Under the pieces are notes generated by a model. That model worked only from the letters and a program-made list of their open reading frames with translations. It was not told where the DNA came from and did no database searches. Shown piece after piece: positions 12,340 to 23,916 of a DNA stretch of 64,000 bases. The stretch covers positions 1-64,000 of the forward strand of contig NW_025946648.1 of the NCBI RefSeq assembly GCF_000764305.2, read 5' to 3'. Position 1 is the first letter of the stretch, and each line of letters starts with the position of its first letter. A program made the translations under genes and the position numbers. The DNA is from Hyalella azteca (taxonomy: Eukaryota; Arthropoda; Malacostraca; Amphipoda; Hyalellidae).

Positions 12340-15300
12340 GGACCTGAATTGGTCACTCATGCTGGATTAATGGCATCATGCCTGGCCAGGGGTTAGGCCG
12401 TCACCGCAATAAAGCTCTCGCAGCAATAAAGCTTTCGGCTGCCGAAGCTATTTTGCTGTTGACTGACGAGCTTCCCTAACATTTCTGTTGTAGACTAATG
12501 TGTACAGCACTGCTGGAATATTAAACCTTCACAATATTGCTTATTGTGTATGACATAGAAAATATTGCTTACTGTGTTTCACAAACACCACAGGAAATGA
12601 TCGGATAAACTAGCACTGCTTTCAGGCACACTGAATGTATTGTGGCGTCTAGGTTCATTGTTAGTAATTAATTACATGAAAATACATTCTTTACGATTAG
12701 AAAGTTACGTCAAGTTAAATTAAAGTCTAAAAATGAACGTCACCTTGAACGCAATTCCAAGTTGACCTCGTCCCGATTTCCATCATTTTCTGTTCATTAC
12801 CCAAGAACCTCGTATACCAGTAAAAACTCTGAAGCCTAGAAATTGCTGTTTTGTTAATATAAATCGCATATGAAATGGATATTGGTATATAGAGCGTCTA
12901 TTAGAGTATAATTTTCTTTGTATAAATATCTAATAACAAAGAATGATTTGTTCATGAGGGCTTCAATTCCTGGATTGGAAAATGAAAGAAATGCGTACCT
13001 GTCATCCTAACCTCGACAATTTGAGCCAAGCAAGTTGGCCGTGCGCTGCAGTATAAACGAGCATATATTCCCCTGTTCTCATCCAAATAGCATGAATTTG
13101 TTGGACTCGGATGGAACAAATGAGATAGGAATACGCAACCACATTCTTGTTAGGCAACATTGTGCATTTTAGCATATAATCTTTTTTATTTTCCATCTTG
13201 ACCGCCAAGAAATGATCAAGAGGACGAACTCATAGCTCTCATTTTTATATTTGTGTGGCGGCTGCTGCAAGCTTCAATCGCGTTGCGGAGTTGGAATCAA
13301 GTGCAGCTTTCCCACCGTGTTGGCTTAAGCCCTTCAAAGAAAAAGTTATGCCTCAGATATACAAATTCTTTCAGATCGTAGTGAAGAAATATTTGCACAG
13401 TTGTCGCATTTTTTGATCACGCGCTCTTTTGTAGAAGTTTTTGCCAAGTTTCCTAAGAAATCTTTCCTGTCGGGTTTGATGTTTCTCGCTGCCGGGAAGT
13501 TTTTTCTCTCCACCAAGCAATGGTAGCAGCAGCGGTATTTGTGTTTCAAAATTCTTCTTATTTTTTTTTAACTTTTTTGCTGGCTGTTAGAGAAAAGAAC
13601 GAGCTTTCTTATACAAAATTACCAAGAACTCGACAGGAGATTGAGTTGTCTTTAATGCGAATGCAGCTGAATACACTTAATGCAATTAAGATTTCATTTA
13701 GCCTCCTTTCTTTGTTGCATAAATAACTTTGACTTAGAGTTAGTCTTGCATTAAAACTTCAAATTCATTTTCTAGATTTATACAAGCTTTTATTTTGTAT
13801 GAACGCAGAGCTGGTACTGAATTTCTTAGGCCAACGTAAAACCATAAAATTAATTAGCTGGTTTTCTTTAATTTTGAATTAATTCTTTTTGTAGCAATTG
13901 AGCGAGCACTGAGAGACAAATGATAGCTTTAACCAAGAGACAGCAAATTCTAACAAAGGAAATGAACCAATGCAGCTTTTTAATGCTTCACCAAAGCTGT
14001 ATTTGCTTCAAACATCAACGTACTGTTTTCGACTCAAATTCTCACTTTATCTGTGACTTTTCTGCTGTATTATAACAAAAGTTTCGTCTACTGTTTTTTC
14101 AAGCAACTTTACGTTATGAATTATGAAATTTACAACCCGATGAAAAACATTTCGGATGCAGCTCAAAATATTCACAGTGAAAAATCTTATTGTTCATCTG
14201 ATTCATAATTTTATAATTTATGGAGGGAGTATTTTTTTTTCCTTTACCCACTGATCGAAATCTAGATTGGACCTAATCTACTTCGAGAATAAAATCACTT
14301 TTAACATACGTAGATTGATTTGATAAGTGACCATTGGGGTAGTGTACAGACATATTTAATCTATTTTAATGCCTTACAATCTATTTTAATGCCTTAATTA
14401 ATGTAATGCCTTACATTCACAATTTTTACATCCATGAAAAAGTTATTTGTTTGATACTCGTACAATTAGCTTGGTCTCAAATTAATTCTTACTTACTTAA
14501 TGAAAAACCCAGCAGTAGCCTGGCGAGAGAGGAGAGGGCGATCGGACGGCACATTACGATGATTTCTTCAATAATTTTTTTGTTCAGTAAATCTTCATTA
14601 ACGATGCATTCAGCCTGCTCACGAGGATCCTGGAAATTATTTTATAATTAGATTCAAAACTGGATATTCATCACCGGAGAAACATACAATCATGAACTTT
14701 TTATGAGATAAGCAATCAACGATTGATAAATTGCAGTGAGAAAAGCAATTTACTTCTTCCGAAAAATGTAACGTTGCTGGAAAATTGAAACATTTTGAGT
14801 TTTAATTTAATATTGAGAACGCTTATATGAGCGAGACAAATCCCCGATACCTTCTTTAATGGCTGAAAGAAATAACACTCGAACATTATTTTAGCGGAAA
14901 ATGTTTCCCATTAGCTCTAACGTAAATATTCTCTGGCAATACTCAGAAGGATATTTCAATATAAATTAAACACAAAAATCTTCTCAGAACAGATGAAAGA
15001 AGTATTGTCTATCATTATGCGTAGGAATAAATCGTTAATGGCCCTTCGCAAGAATGATTTTATAATTAAAAGAGGGAATTGCTGCGTCCATGAATAGTAA
15101 ATTCTTCACTGTTGTTGAAATTCAACATCTTATTTCCGCATAAGCTTTATTTTCTTATGTTGTCATTATATAACTGCTGGGAACTGAGTGTGCGGCTCAC
15201 AGAAAACAGTTAAAAGAATATACCTTTAGTATTAGACATAATACATACGCGCAGCTTTATTATAAAGTAATGCGTCCTACACTGGGTGGAAAAAAAAATA

Positions 15301-17090
15301 ATACTAGTATTTAGTTAAAGTTAATACCTACCGCCTAAAATATATTAATATATTACCAGGATTGGGTTGAATCTAAGTAATCTGTCTTACACTTATATAA
15401 ATTATTCGAATATCTTTTTATATGACGTATTGTAATACCTTCATAATGTAGTTAATAAATTATCAGTGGACTGATGAAAAAACCTGGAAAATTGAAAAAA
15501 TCAGAAGTTGTGAATATCGGCTGAAATACTGTAAAATATTTTGTTACGTTAATTAAAAAACGTTTGTATTGCTGAGATAAAGTTTCTTGAGATATAAGGT
15601 ATAAGAATATGCAATCAACACTCTAAAGGGATAAATCATTAGTATTGATTGATTGAATATGTCATCATAATGATTATTGGTTGAAATTATATGACAACAG
15701 AACTAAACAAAATTAACTACAAGTAGCGGGTTTTAAGGGTTATCCTTTAAATTAGAATCCGTCAAAATATCACTAGAAAAATCATCTCTATTTGTCGGGC
15801 ATTCAAGTGACCTTCATAAAATTGGCTCGAAGTGAACGTAATTATTCATGATCGAAAATAATATATTTAACTTAGGTTCACAGGAAATTTCTTTATATTT
15901 TCTTCAATTGATTATCACCAGTAATAGTTTGACGGAATACCCTTTAGCATTGATTCGAAAAGAATAATTAGTAATGACAAATATAATAATATTTTCAAAT
16001 AATAATTTGTATAATTATAAAATTTATTATAATTATTTCCATCGGACTTCCACATCATCGGTTTAAATCAGACACATCAGGCATCGGTCAAAAGAAGCAA
16101 GCCCTTTAAAGTTAGTTAAAACTATTCTATAAAAGAATAACTGCCGTGAAATTAGCCTGCCTCGTCCAATGGACGGAGCATTCTTATAAAAAGAAGTCAC
16201 TCGTCAGGTTTTAATCGCTCAGGGTTAGATATTTTTGTCGGAAAATTTCACTTTTACAGTCGATCACCCCAAATAATTGCTCAAAATTGACATCTAATTA
16301 AATAATTAGTTCCCCCGGTTAATTTCACCACGCAGTTGTAACAATTTTCAAACTGATCTGCAGCATCGCGCTCAATATCAATCATCCAGGTATAATGCAT
16401 TCTATTTAGCAGGGTATTGATACAACCTCAATCATCCTTGTATTATTGCATTGATGATCTTTATGATATTGACATTTCAACCGCAAAGGGAATGGAAAAA
16501 TCCTTAATTTTCAATGTGTTAATACATTCCTAACCCTGAGGTTTCAATACATTCTCAAAAGGTAGGTATTTACACAAATCAAAGTTGAATAATTATTGGT
16601 AGATCGCCCTATCGAAGTTTTTCCGCTATATCAACTTTAATGCTTGACAGTTTTCTATAGCAACTCTTCTGCAATAATCAAGCCTTCGCTTACGTTCGTG
16701 GTGCAGATTTTTCGTTCAGCTAAATTGCATTTTTATTATTTATATTTTGAAAAATTCAAAATTTTTTATTGCCATCAAAAGCAACGTAATGTGCATTTTT
16801 TTAAAAGAACGACAGCAACCCTCCCCCGAAAAAAAAACGATGAAAAAAACCTATAGGATTCCATAATGGCATTAGGAACAAGTGACCGTTTAGATTTATT
16901 CATATAAATATAAGCTAGGTATATGAATCATGCAATATATTGTGAAGTGAGAGCTCGGACGCCATCACTCGCATCTCAACGTGGCCGCAAAAACTCGTGA
17001 CTGACGCTGACGATAATTGTGCGACGCTGCGGCCAAGTGAGGCGTCGTTTTCTAAAGTCAATTTTTTGTCATGAGTTTAAGAATAGATTG
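12340..17090. other. Intergenic, no gene recognised
   Basis: AT-rich DNA with only short, unconvincing open frames on both strands, and no repeat array or RNA gene that I can support. Confidence 0.55.
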
Positions 17091-17096
17091 TGCTGA

Positions 17097-19004
17097 GTAG
17101 ACTCCTGCGTCTCGAAATAACTTTCTCGAAATGAACCGGGACAGACGAAACGAGACGAGAAAATTCCGGGAAAAAAATAACGGGACAGAGGGTAAATTTT
17201 GTCCCGGAATAAACGTATGAACCGAGACAAGACTTCTGTCCTGGACTTTAAAACTTGTGTCCCGGTAAATTATGAACCGGGACGAGACAGACAAATTTGA
17301 AACGAGACATAATGAGACGAGACGAGGTTTGTCTTAATTATTTAGGACAAAACAAGTTTTTCGATTACGATGCGAATCATTTCGAAAACATGGGCTGAAG
17401 AATGACAAGTTAGCCCTCTATTGCTAATAGGGCCATAGACAGTTGCCAGTTAAATAGAGTTAATTGCAGATTTAGCAAAATTTGTCTGACTAACTGACAT
17501 GGCAGTTAACTTAGTGGTCCGACAAACATCGCAAACCTGTCGATGTATGCATGGCTGAGTATTGAGTCAAAATTGATACTCTTAAGTCTTAACTAAGGCT
17601 TCAATGGCACTTATGGGAACCGTACGAATATGAGTCGAGTTTATTACGCGTTCGGAACGAGTTCAGGCACCGTGGAGCGCATAGGGAGTAGGCACTCAGT
17701 GCCTAGATTAGTCGGCTAATTAGTAGACAGTGGAGTGGAGTCGTTGCAAGATATTCCTAATAATACTAAAGCTAGTATTAGATTATCTCTGCCTTTAGTA
17801 AAATTTTGTGCTACGCCTCCAAAAAATCTTCACAATTGTGCAGTTTCCTGAATTGTTATGAAACACTTGGGCTTGTTTAACGTTATTTAGAAAGGATACA
17901 CATAGATATTTCGAGTCTTTTTTAAGATCAAACTATTATCTTTTTTCCAACTTAAATTTTGTTGTATTTTAAAATGTTGTTGATATTTCTTTCCAAACTT
18001 TTTTGTTGAAGGAGATTGCTTAAGGCAAGATCAATGAATCTGATTCTGTGATTGAGCTGGAGGCAAATCAAAGTCTGTCCAGTCAGCCGATGTCACCAGC
18101 TACAGCTAGTATAGCCTCCTCCAAACCATCATAGAACACAATTTTTGAAAAAAACGTATTTTTCCATTTTCTTTGCTTGTCAAGATTAAGTACCATATTA
18201 AACCACAACGTGTATTCGTAGCAAAAATCATATCAATTGCCGAGCTCCAATCAGAATAGTAAAAGGATACGTCTCAAGTTATTATATAAATGCAGAGGTG
18301 GGCAGTAGCGCGCTACATGTAGCGGCCGCTACATTTTCAGTAGCGGTAGCGGCGTTCCATTTAAGCAATTGTAGCGGTAGCGGTAGCGCCCGCTACATGT
18401 TTAAGTACCCGTAGCGCATATTATCCAGCGCTACCGCTACATTTATAGAGAAAGCCTTTAGATTTTACTTAATAGTATTAAATATTATTTAAAAACCAGC
18501 ATGATACATACATAATATAAATTACAGAATAAAACTGTACGAAAGATTTCGGTGTAATGTTGTCAACCTCAGCCTGTTACTAGTGTCAACATGTTTGTTG
18601 TTACCAGAGGTGGGCAGTAGCGCGCTACATGTAGCGGTAGCGACGCTACATTTAAGCAATTGTTGCGGTAGCGGTAGCGCCCGCTACAATTAGAGCATGT
18701 AGCGGTACGGGCCGCTACATTTCAAAGAAGCGCTGCCCAGCTCTGTATAAACGTATGATGGGAAGCCAAATTTTACACCACATCAATAATTGATTAGTCT
18801 CGTGATGTCTCGTTAATTAAAATGGCCATAAATTTCGGGAAATTTTAAGGTACCTATTTTAACCGGGATGTCTCGTCTCGTCTCGGTATCGTCCCGGAAT
18901 TCCTAAGGAGTGCTAAATATTGTCCCGGTTTTTATTGCGAACCGGGACAGAGCCTGTTGTCTCGTCTCGTCTCGGATAAAAAAAAACCAAACGCAGGAGT
19001 CTAC
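17097..19004. mobile_element. Non-autonomous DNA transposon, 1.9 kb, 14-bp TIRs
   Basis: Exact inverted repeats GTAGACTCCTGCGT (17097-17110) and ACGCAGGAGTCTAC (18991-19004) bound the region. Inside each end are long subterminal tracts built from GGGACGAGAC/GTCTCGTCTCG and CCGGGACA/TGTCCCGG words (17125-17335 and 18860-18975) in opposite orientation. The interior has no open frame with transposase similarity, so the element would need a transposase in trans. I found no clear target-site duplication. A separate hAT-type MITE is inserted at 18293-18745. Confidence 0.75.
18293..18745. mobile_element. hAT-type MITE with 8-bp target duplication
   Basis: It starts CAGAGGTGGGCAGTAGCGC and ends with the matching inverse GCGCTGCCCAGCTCTG, both typical of hAT termini. 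It is flanked by TATAAATG (18285-18292) and TATAAACG (18746-18753), an 8-bp target-site duplication with one mismatch, the length expected for hAT insertions. The interior is full of TAGCGGTAGCG/CGCTACCGCTA words. A second left-end sequence (CAGAGGTGGGCAG) begins at about 18606, so the element contains an internal duplication or a nested end. Confidence 0.85.
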
Positions 19005-20350
19005 GGGGGTGCTTGCGAGGATCAATCTGATAGCCAAATGCCTCGTCATCAAATTAGTGACGCACATGAATTGAGATTCCCTCTGTCCCTATCTAGATTC
19101 TGGCGAATCCAGAGTCAAGGGAACAGACTTGCATGACCTCAGCGGGAACCCTTGTTGAGCTTGACAGTCTTGACTTAAGTCGGAATTTGTAAGGAAACAT
19201 CGGATCGGAAACATCGCAGGCTAAGTTGGAGCCAGCGCAAGTTGCCGGCATGTGAATTATCAATACTCCCTTCGTTGCCGTACGCTACTAGGTAATCGTG
19301 AGAGCAATGTGAATGCCTAATAGACGCAAGGCGATAGCTATGCGTCTTTGTGCTTCTTTAAAATCACCTACCGAGGACAAATTCAGGAGGGCAGTTTAAC
19401 TGGGGCGGTACATCTTTTAAACAATAACACAACACACACAAGCCTGCACTCAAGTTTGCGTGGGGCGTTATTTGCATCATTGGCCGTGCGTGCGAGGGTA
19501 ACTCACAACCGAGCAGACCGCACTTGGGTAGCGTTGCACGTGTGCTGGAAATATTTCACGCTTTAACAAGTCCTACTCAGCAACGAGCGTAGCCTGGAAC
19601 CAACGCTCGGTTGAGCGTGTCCGGGATCATTGGTTTGGTCGTGACGTTCCTCTTGTACTGGCCACGACTTCCATAGCCGCCCGGGCTCGTTGTGGAACGG
19701 AGGGCACGGCCGCCGTTCCACAACGCAAATGGGCAACGAGCGGCCATACCCAGAAACCACAGTTGGGTAAAAATTTAACCTGTCTCGCGACAGACAAGCC
19801 GGTGGTCAGACAGGCAAGAATTGAGAGACTCCGTTAAAACCAGTTTGACGACCCTATTTGTCGCACAATTACCGATGACGGGGTAAATGTGTTTCTTAAC
19901 GTGTCTGCCAGAGCGCAAAAGGCAAGGCGTACCGGTGAACCGTGCCACCGAGAGCCCTTTCTTGAAAGAAGCACAGATGGCGACCTGGCCAGTCTGTTGA
20001 GCATTTCTTCGGATATGATATACAACCTCGGGCGCTGTATGGTGAAGGTAAATGCCCGCAAAGTGATAACTGCGGCCTTCGAGATGCAAAGGCGTGACAG
20101 CACAGTGGAAAGTGCGGAGGACAGCCAAGGCGACTAAAGCAGCGCCTTGTTTAGTCCAGGGTACTTCTGGTAGCAGGCGAACCGGTTCTGCTATGTCTAT
20201 TGACCGTGGCGATTCCGCTTCGTCAACTGATGGAGAAGATTTTGCCACGAGCTCACACAGGTGGGTTGATGGTGTGAATGATATACTTGCTCAATCACGA
20301 TGATGAATATGCTTCATATACTTGCCCATCGCTAGCAAGCGTTGACCAAA
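19005..20350. other. GC-richer block, no gene assigned
   Basis: From about 19560 to 20300 GC content is clearly above the surroundings and frames of 60-157 codons are open on both strands, the longest on the minus strand (19775-20248). I recognise none of the products. The block may belong with the zinc-finger ORF that follows as one old insertion or a decayed gene. Confidence 0.35.
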
Positions 20351-20353
20351 TGA

Positions 20354-20833
20354 TTGGTCTGGCTTGTGTGTGTGGCTGATAAATGTCCTTCTTTCGAACA
20401 CAGGACGTCACGTACGGGAAGCCGAAACCGCCCAAAACGGCTTGTCGCAGCACATGCTGGACAGGAACAAATTGAGTGCCTTATTCCTTCATGTGATGGA
20501 CTCACCAGACCACACCAATTGAGGCGGCACTATGAGATAACTCACAGATTTTCCCATGAACATGGCCGTGCCATGAATCAGTTCCATCGTTGTCTGCAGG
20601 AGATTGATCGGGGACAAATATTTGCACCTAATCTCACAGTACTTGAGCAGGGAAAACATTTGTATGTTTTCTTTCAGACGTACGTCAATTCAGAGATCGA
20701 ACTTCCTGTTGCAAGCGTTTCAATGAGGAATGCAATCATGCAAATTTCGCTCCTGTCTGCCCTGACGGATGGCTGTGGTCGAGGTACACTCATGCTTAAT
20801 CTTGTTTTAAGGTTCTCGCCACATGTGCCTTAG
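20354..20833 (+). CDS. Orphan ORF with one C2H2-like zinc finger
   Basis: A 159-codon frame with coding-like composition. Residues about 63-85 form one C2H2-type finger: a C-x4-C pair (CLIPSC), a 12-residue spacer (DGLTRPHQLRRH follows the second Cys) and His residues in HYEITH. Nothing else is recognised. The upstream end is not a convincing start, and the frame may be an exon or the remnant of a mobile-element protein. It sits in the GC-richer block between the DNA transposon and the Penelope-like element. The ORF itself is clear; whether it is a functional gene is not. Confidence 0.35.
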   Translation: MVWLVCVADKCPSFEHRTSRTGSRNRPKRLVAAHAGQEQIECLIPSCDGLTRPHQLRRHYEITHRFSHEHGRAMNQFHRCLQEIDRGQIFAPNLTVLEQGKHLYVFFQTYVNSEIELPVASVSMRNAIMQISLLSALTDGCGRGTLMLNLVLRFSPHVP

Positions 20834-21117
20834 CAGGCACCTGCCGAAGTTCGGGCCGCAGCAGCAGCAGCCCGAAACTTGAACTTTGGTATTAAGATCA
20901 CTTGACTGCTTAAATCGCAAGTTTATCAAGAATTTCAAAGCAAAGAAAATAGCCAGAAAATTAACCATTTTTTAAAAAGGAAAGCTTTTGGAGTCCAGCT
21001 TCGTCATCAGTTCAAAACCTAAAACACAGGTACAAACAATTAGCAAATAAATTCACATTGAAACATAAATCGTCAAATGAAAACAATTAAGAATGCAGTA
21101 AATATGGGCAAACAAAC

Positions 21118-22090
21118 CTATCTTTTTACAATTTCGAGGGGATATGAGCTGTTGGCGGCATTTAAACTAGGCTTTTCTTTAAAAATATAAAGGGACTCTA
21201 AAATTCGCAGGTCGGAAACACCGGTCGTAGAGGCTAAAATTCGAAAATCAATATCGGATAACGGCACGTTGCACTGCTCGGCATGAATGCGTATACTGCT
21301 ATAAGAAGGGGATGCGCAAAAAGGTTTCCTGTTCTAAAACTCCTTCCTTTATGCTCCGCCAGCCTAGTATAAAAATTGCGAGATGTCATACCGACATACG
21401 CAGATGAGCATAGCGCACAACTATATTGATAAACTAGGGACGATCGCATTGGAACAGGAAGTGTATCCTTATACTTGAAAAAAGAACTGATTTTAAAATT
21501 ATTCACCAGCAATACATGAAGATTTACATTTGGAAGGTATTTAGAGAACAAATCTTTCAACTCTTTAGCCATTGACTCCGATGCGGGACCAAAGTAAGGA
21601 ACTGAACAATAAACAACATTCTTATCGTCACGTTCGGGAGCAACCTCAGAATATTGTTTAGACTGAAATTTCTTAATTTGGGTGTAAACCAATTGCGACG
21701 GTAACCCATTAAGTGAAAACGTACAGCGTAGAAATTCAAATTCAGAGAGCATAGTATGGAAAGTAGAGCAAATACATAAGCCTCGGTTCATTAACGTATG
21801 AATCTCATTTAATTTGAAACGAAATGAACAAAAGCTAAAAAGCTGGTGCTTGTAAGCCGGTAAACGTCGATTTTCGGTAAACAGATATCTGAAAACGGCC
21901 ATTTGATTTTGTGACATTGCAATCATGAAAAGAAAAACTATTGTTTGATTCAAGCTCGATGGTAAACTTGATGGATTTGTGCTGGAGATTAAGATAATCA
22001 AAGAAAAGGCCTACATGAGAGGGATGATTGAAAATTAAAAAAGCAAAAAAAAAAAAAAAGAAAAAAATATTGCGAAGGCAAAATCTCAAA
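21118..22090 (-). pseudogene. Penelope-like retroelement fragment (RT C-terminus plus GIY-YIG)
   Basis: Minus-strand protein fragments in more than one frame match the 3' half of Penelope-like elements. The first (about 22090-21840) has the reverse-transcriptase tail motif NGRFQISVYRKSTFTGLQ. The frame then shifts, and the main piece (to 21234) carries SLVYQYSCALC and AYVGMTSRNFYTRLAEHKG, a GIY-YIG nuclease signature with its typical cysteine pair (CALC). A further shift near 21300 moves the tail (HAEQCN..., ending EIVKR) into another frame, stopping at 21118. With at least two frameshifts and no upstream catalytic RT motifs, it is a dead, 5'-truncated copy. The call rests on motif recognition. 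Confidence 0.85.
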
Positions 22091-22810
22091 AATTGTCATG
22101 AGCTTAACATCACCGTTGGGAGGTTAGGTTTGTATATTCAAAGTTTCGTTCAGATATGTACAGTAGTTTAGAAGAAATGTCTTGCTCACTGCGAATTTCG
22201 GCAGGTATCGCCACATAACTCACAAATGAAAGTGAAATTCCAAATTTTTTTTCAAGGTAAACATCACCGTTAGGTCCTAATAAATACGGCCGCGAGACTG
22301 GCCGTGAACTCCAGACTTGCAAGCAAGTTCTGGTAAACAACGGTTATGCGAATAAAACTATCGACGACGAAATCTCAAACAATCTAGCACGTCAAAACCA
22401 AACGGACATTGAACCAACATCCAACAAAAGTATTATATTAATTTATTACCAAAACCAGATGACTGAAGGTCATGATACTGACGAAAGAGTCCTCAAATCA
22501 ATTCAGATAAAGTGAAAAGTTCGAGCAATAAAATACGGTGCTTTAATCGAACTTGCCTGAATTATTACGTTATCACAGTACATCAAGGGCCAGAATAGTC
22601 ATCATGACTCGTAATCTTGTGGCAAGTCATGCTGCTCTCGAGTGTCAGCTGCATTGTAGAGCTGCGCTACCATACAATTATTTAATGTTCGAATTATTAC
22701 ATGTTTTCAAGAGAAACCGAAACGTGTGATAAGAAGACCACTTGTCCGTGAGTTGCAGATAAAAGTCTATAAATAAAACCTTGTTGATAACTCATTATGT
22801 TTGAGTTTTT

Positions 22811-22975
22811 AGCGCATTTTCTCATTTATGGAAAAAGGCGCTATTGTGCTCGTCATGTCAGTCCGTCTGTCAATCTGTTCGTCCGTCCGTCTGTCTGTCT
22901 GTGACTTCACGTTTTCGTCGATTTTAAGAAAATGCGCTCTCTGTCACTCAATGCAGTGAGTACTGAGAAATATTT
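22811..22975. mobile_element. Foldback/MITE-like repeat, copy 1 of 3
   Basis: It opens AGCGCATTTTCTC and has the inverse AAGAAAATGCGCT about 115 bp later (22926-22938), then a conserved tail CTGTCACTC..TGCAGTGAGTACTGAG. The middle holds a GTCCGTCTGTC-type simple repeat. Related copies lie at 35468 and 41182. It is about 0.94 kb upstream of DHRS4-like copy 1. Confidence 0.75.
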
Positions 22976-23916
22976 TTTTTTCACTTGATAGAATAGTCTA
23001 ATTATAATACTATATCAAATTGTTTGGTGAAGTTTCTTATCTTAATGTGAAGAGATGCTTCACGGGTGTTTTAGTAAAAGCTCTTATCTATGTCAAAAAC
23101 AATCGTGTACATTAACACCGCATTCATCTTCAGACTGATTTTGAAGATAACACTAACACTATTATGTGACCTGGGAGAAAGCAGAACTTGAACGAGCTCA
23201 AGATAAGAGAACGCAACGTTCGTTATTAATTCTGGAAGCATTGTCGCCAGCCATGCCGAGTCTATCTACTATATAGGTACCAAACGGTCAAACCATAGTC
23301 CACTGGTTAGTCGATCGGCATCGACTAGCGCTGTGCCATGGTGCGGCTCTCAAAACGTAATTTTTCATACATAAGTACTTATATCATTTGTCACTTTAAT
23401 TCGTTAGATCATCATGAATATTAATGCAAAGAAAACGTAAATTAAATTCGCCATATCTTTCGTGTTTTAGATTTTATAGTTGATTGTACTCATATTATTT
23501 AATTTTTGAAGCAATGATGGAGCTGGTGCCTCAAGAGATGTAGAGGATTTACCTTGCGCTTTCTTGGCTTATAAATTATTGGTTTAATTTTTCCGATGTT
23601 CTTCTGAGGAATGAGTTTGGAATATTATCAAAGGTTTTAAGTTATTTTATGATTTGAGGTGCTGCAAGTCAAAGCACCTATAATTTATTAGAATATGGTA
23701 TGGTGATATTGCGACTTGCTATACAATCCCGAAGTTAAAGCATATAATTTGATCATTTCAGTTTTTTTCTTTCTTCCAAAGCACGTACTTTAATGACGAG
23801 ACCTATTTGTACACACGGAACTCCACAATACATTCGTAATTTTAATAGTAATTTCGTTCGATTCCTCCATTGCAGAGATATTTGACAGATTCTAAAGCTT
23901 TTTACACACCACAAAG

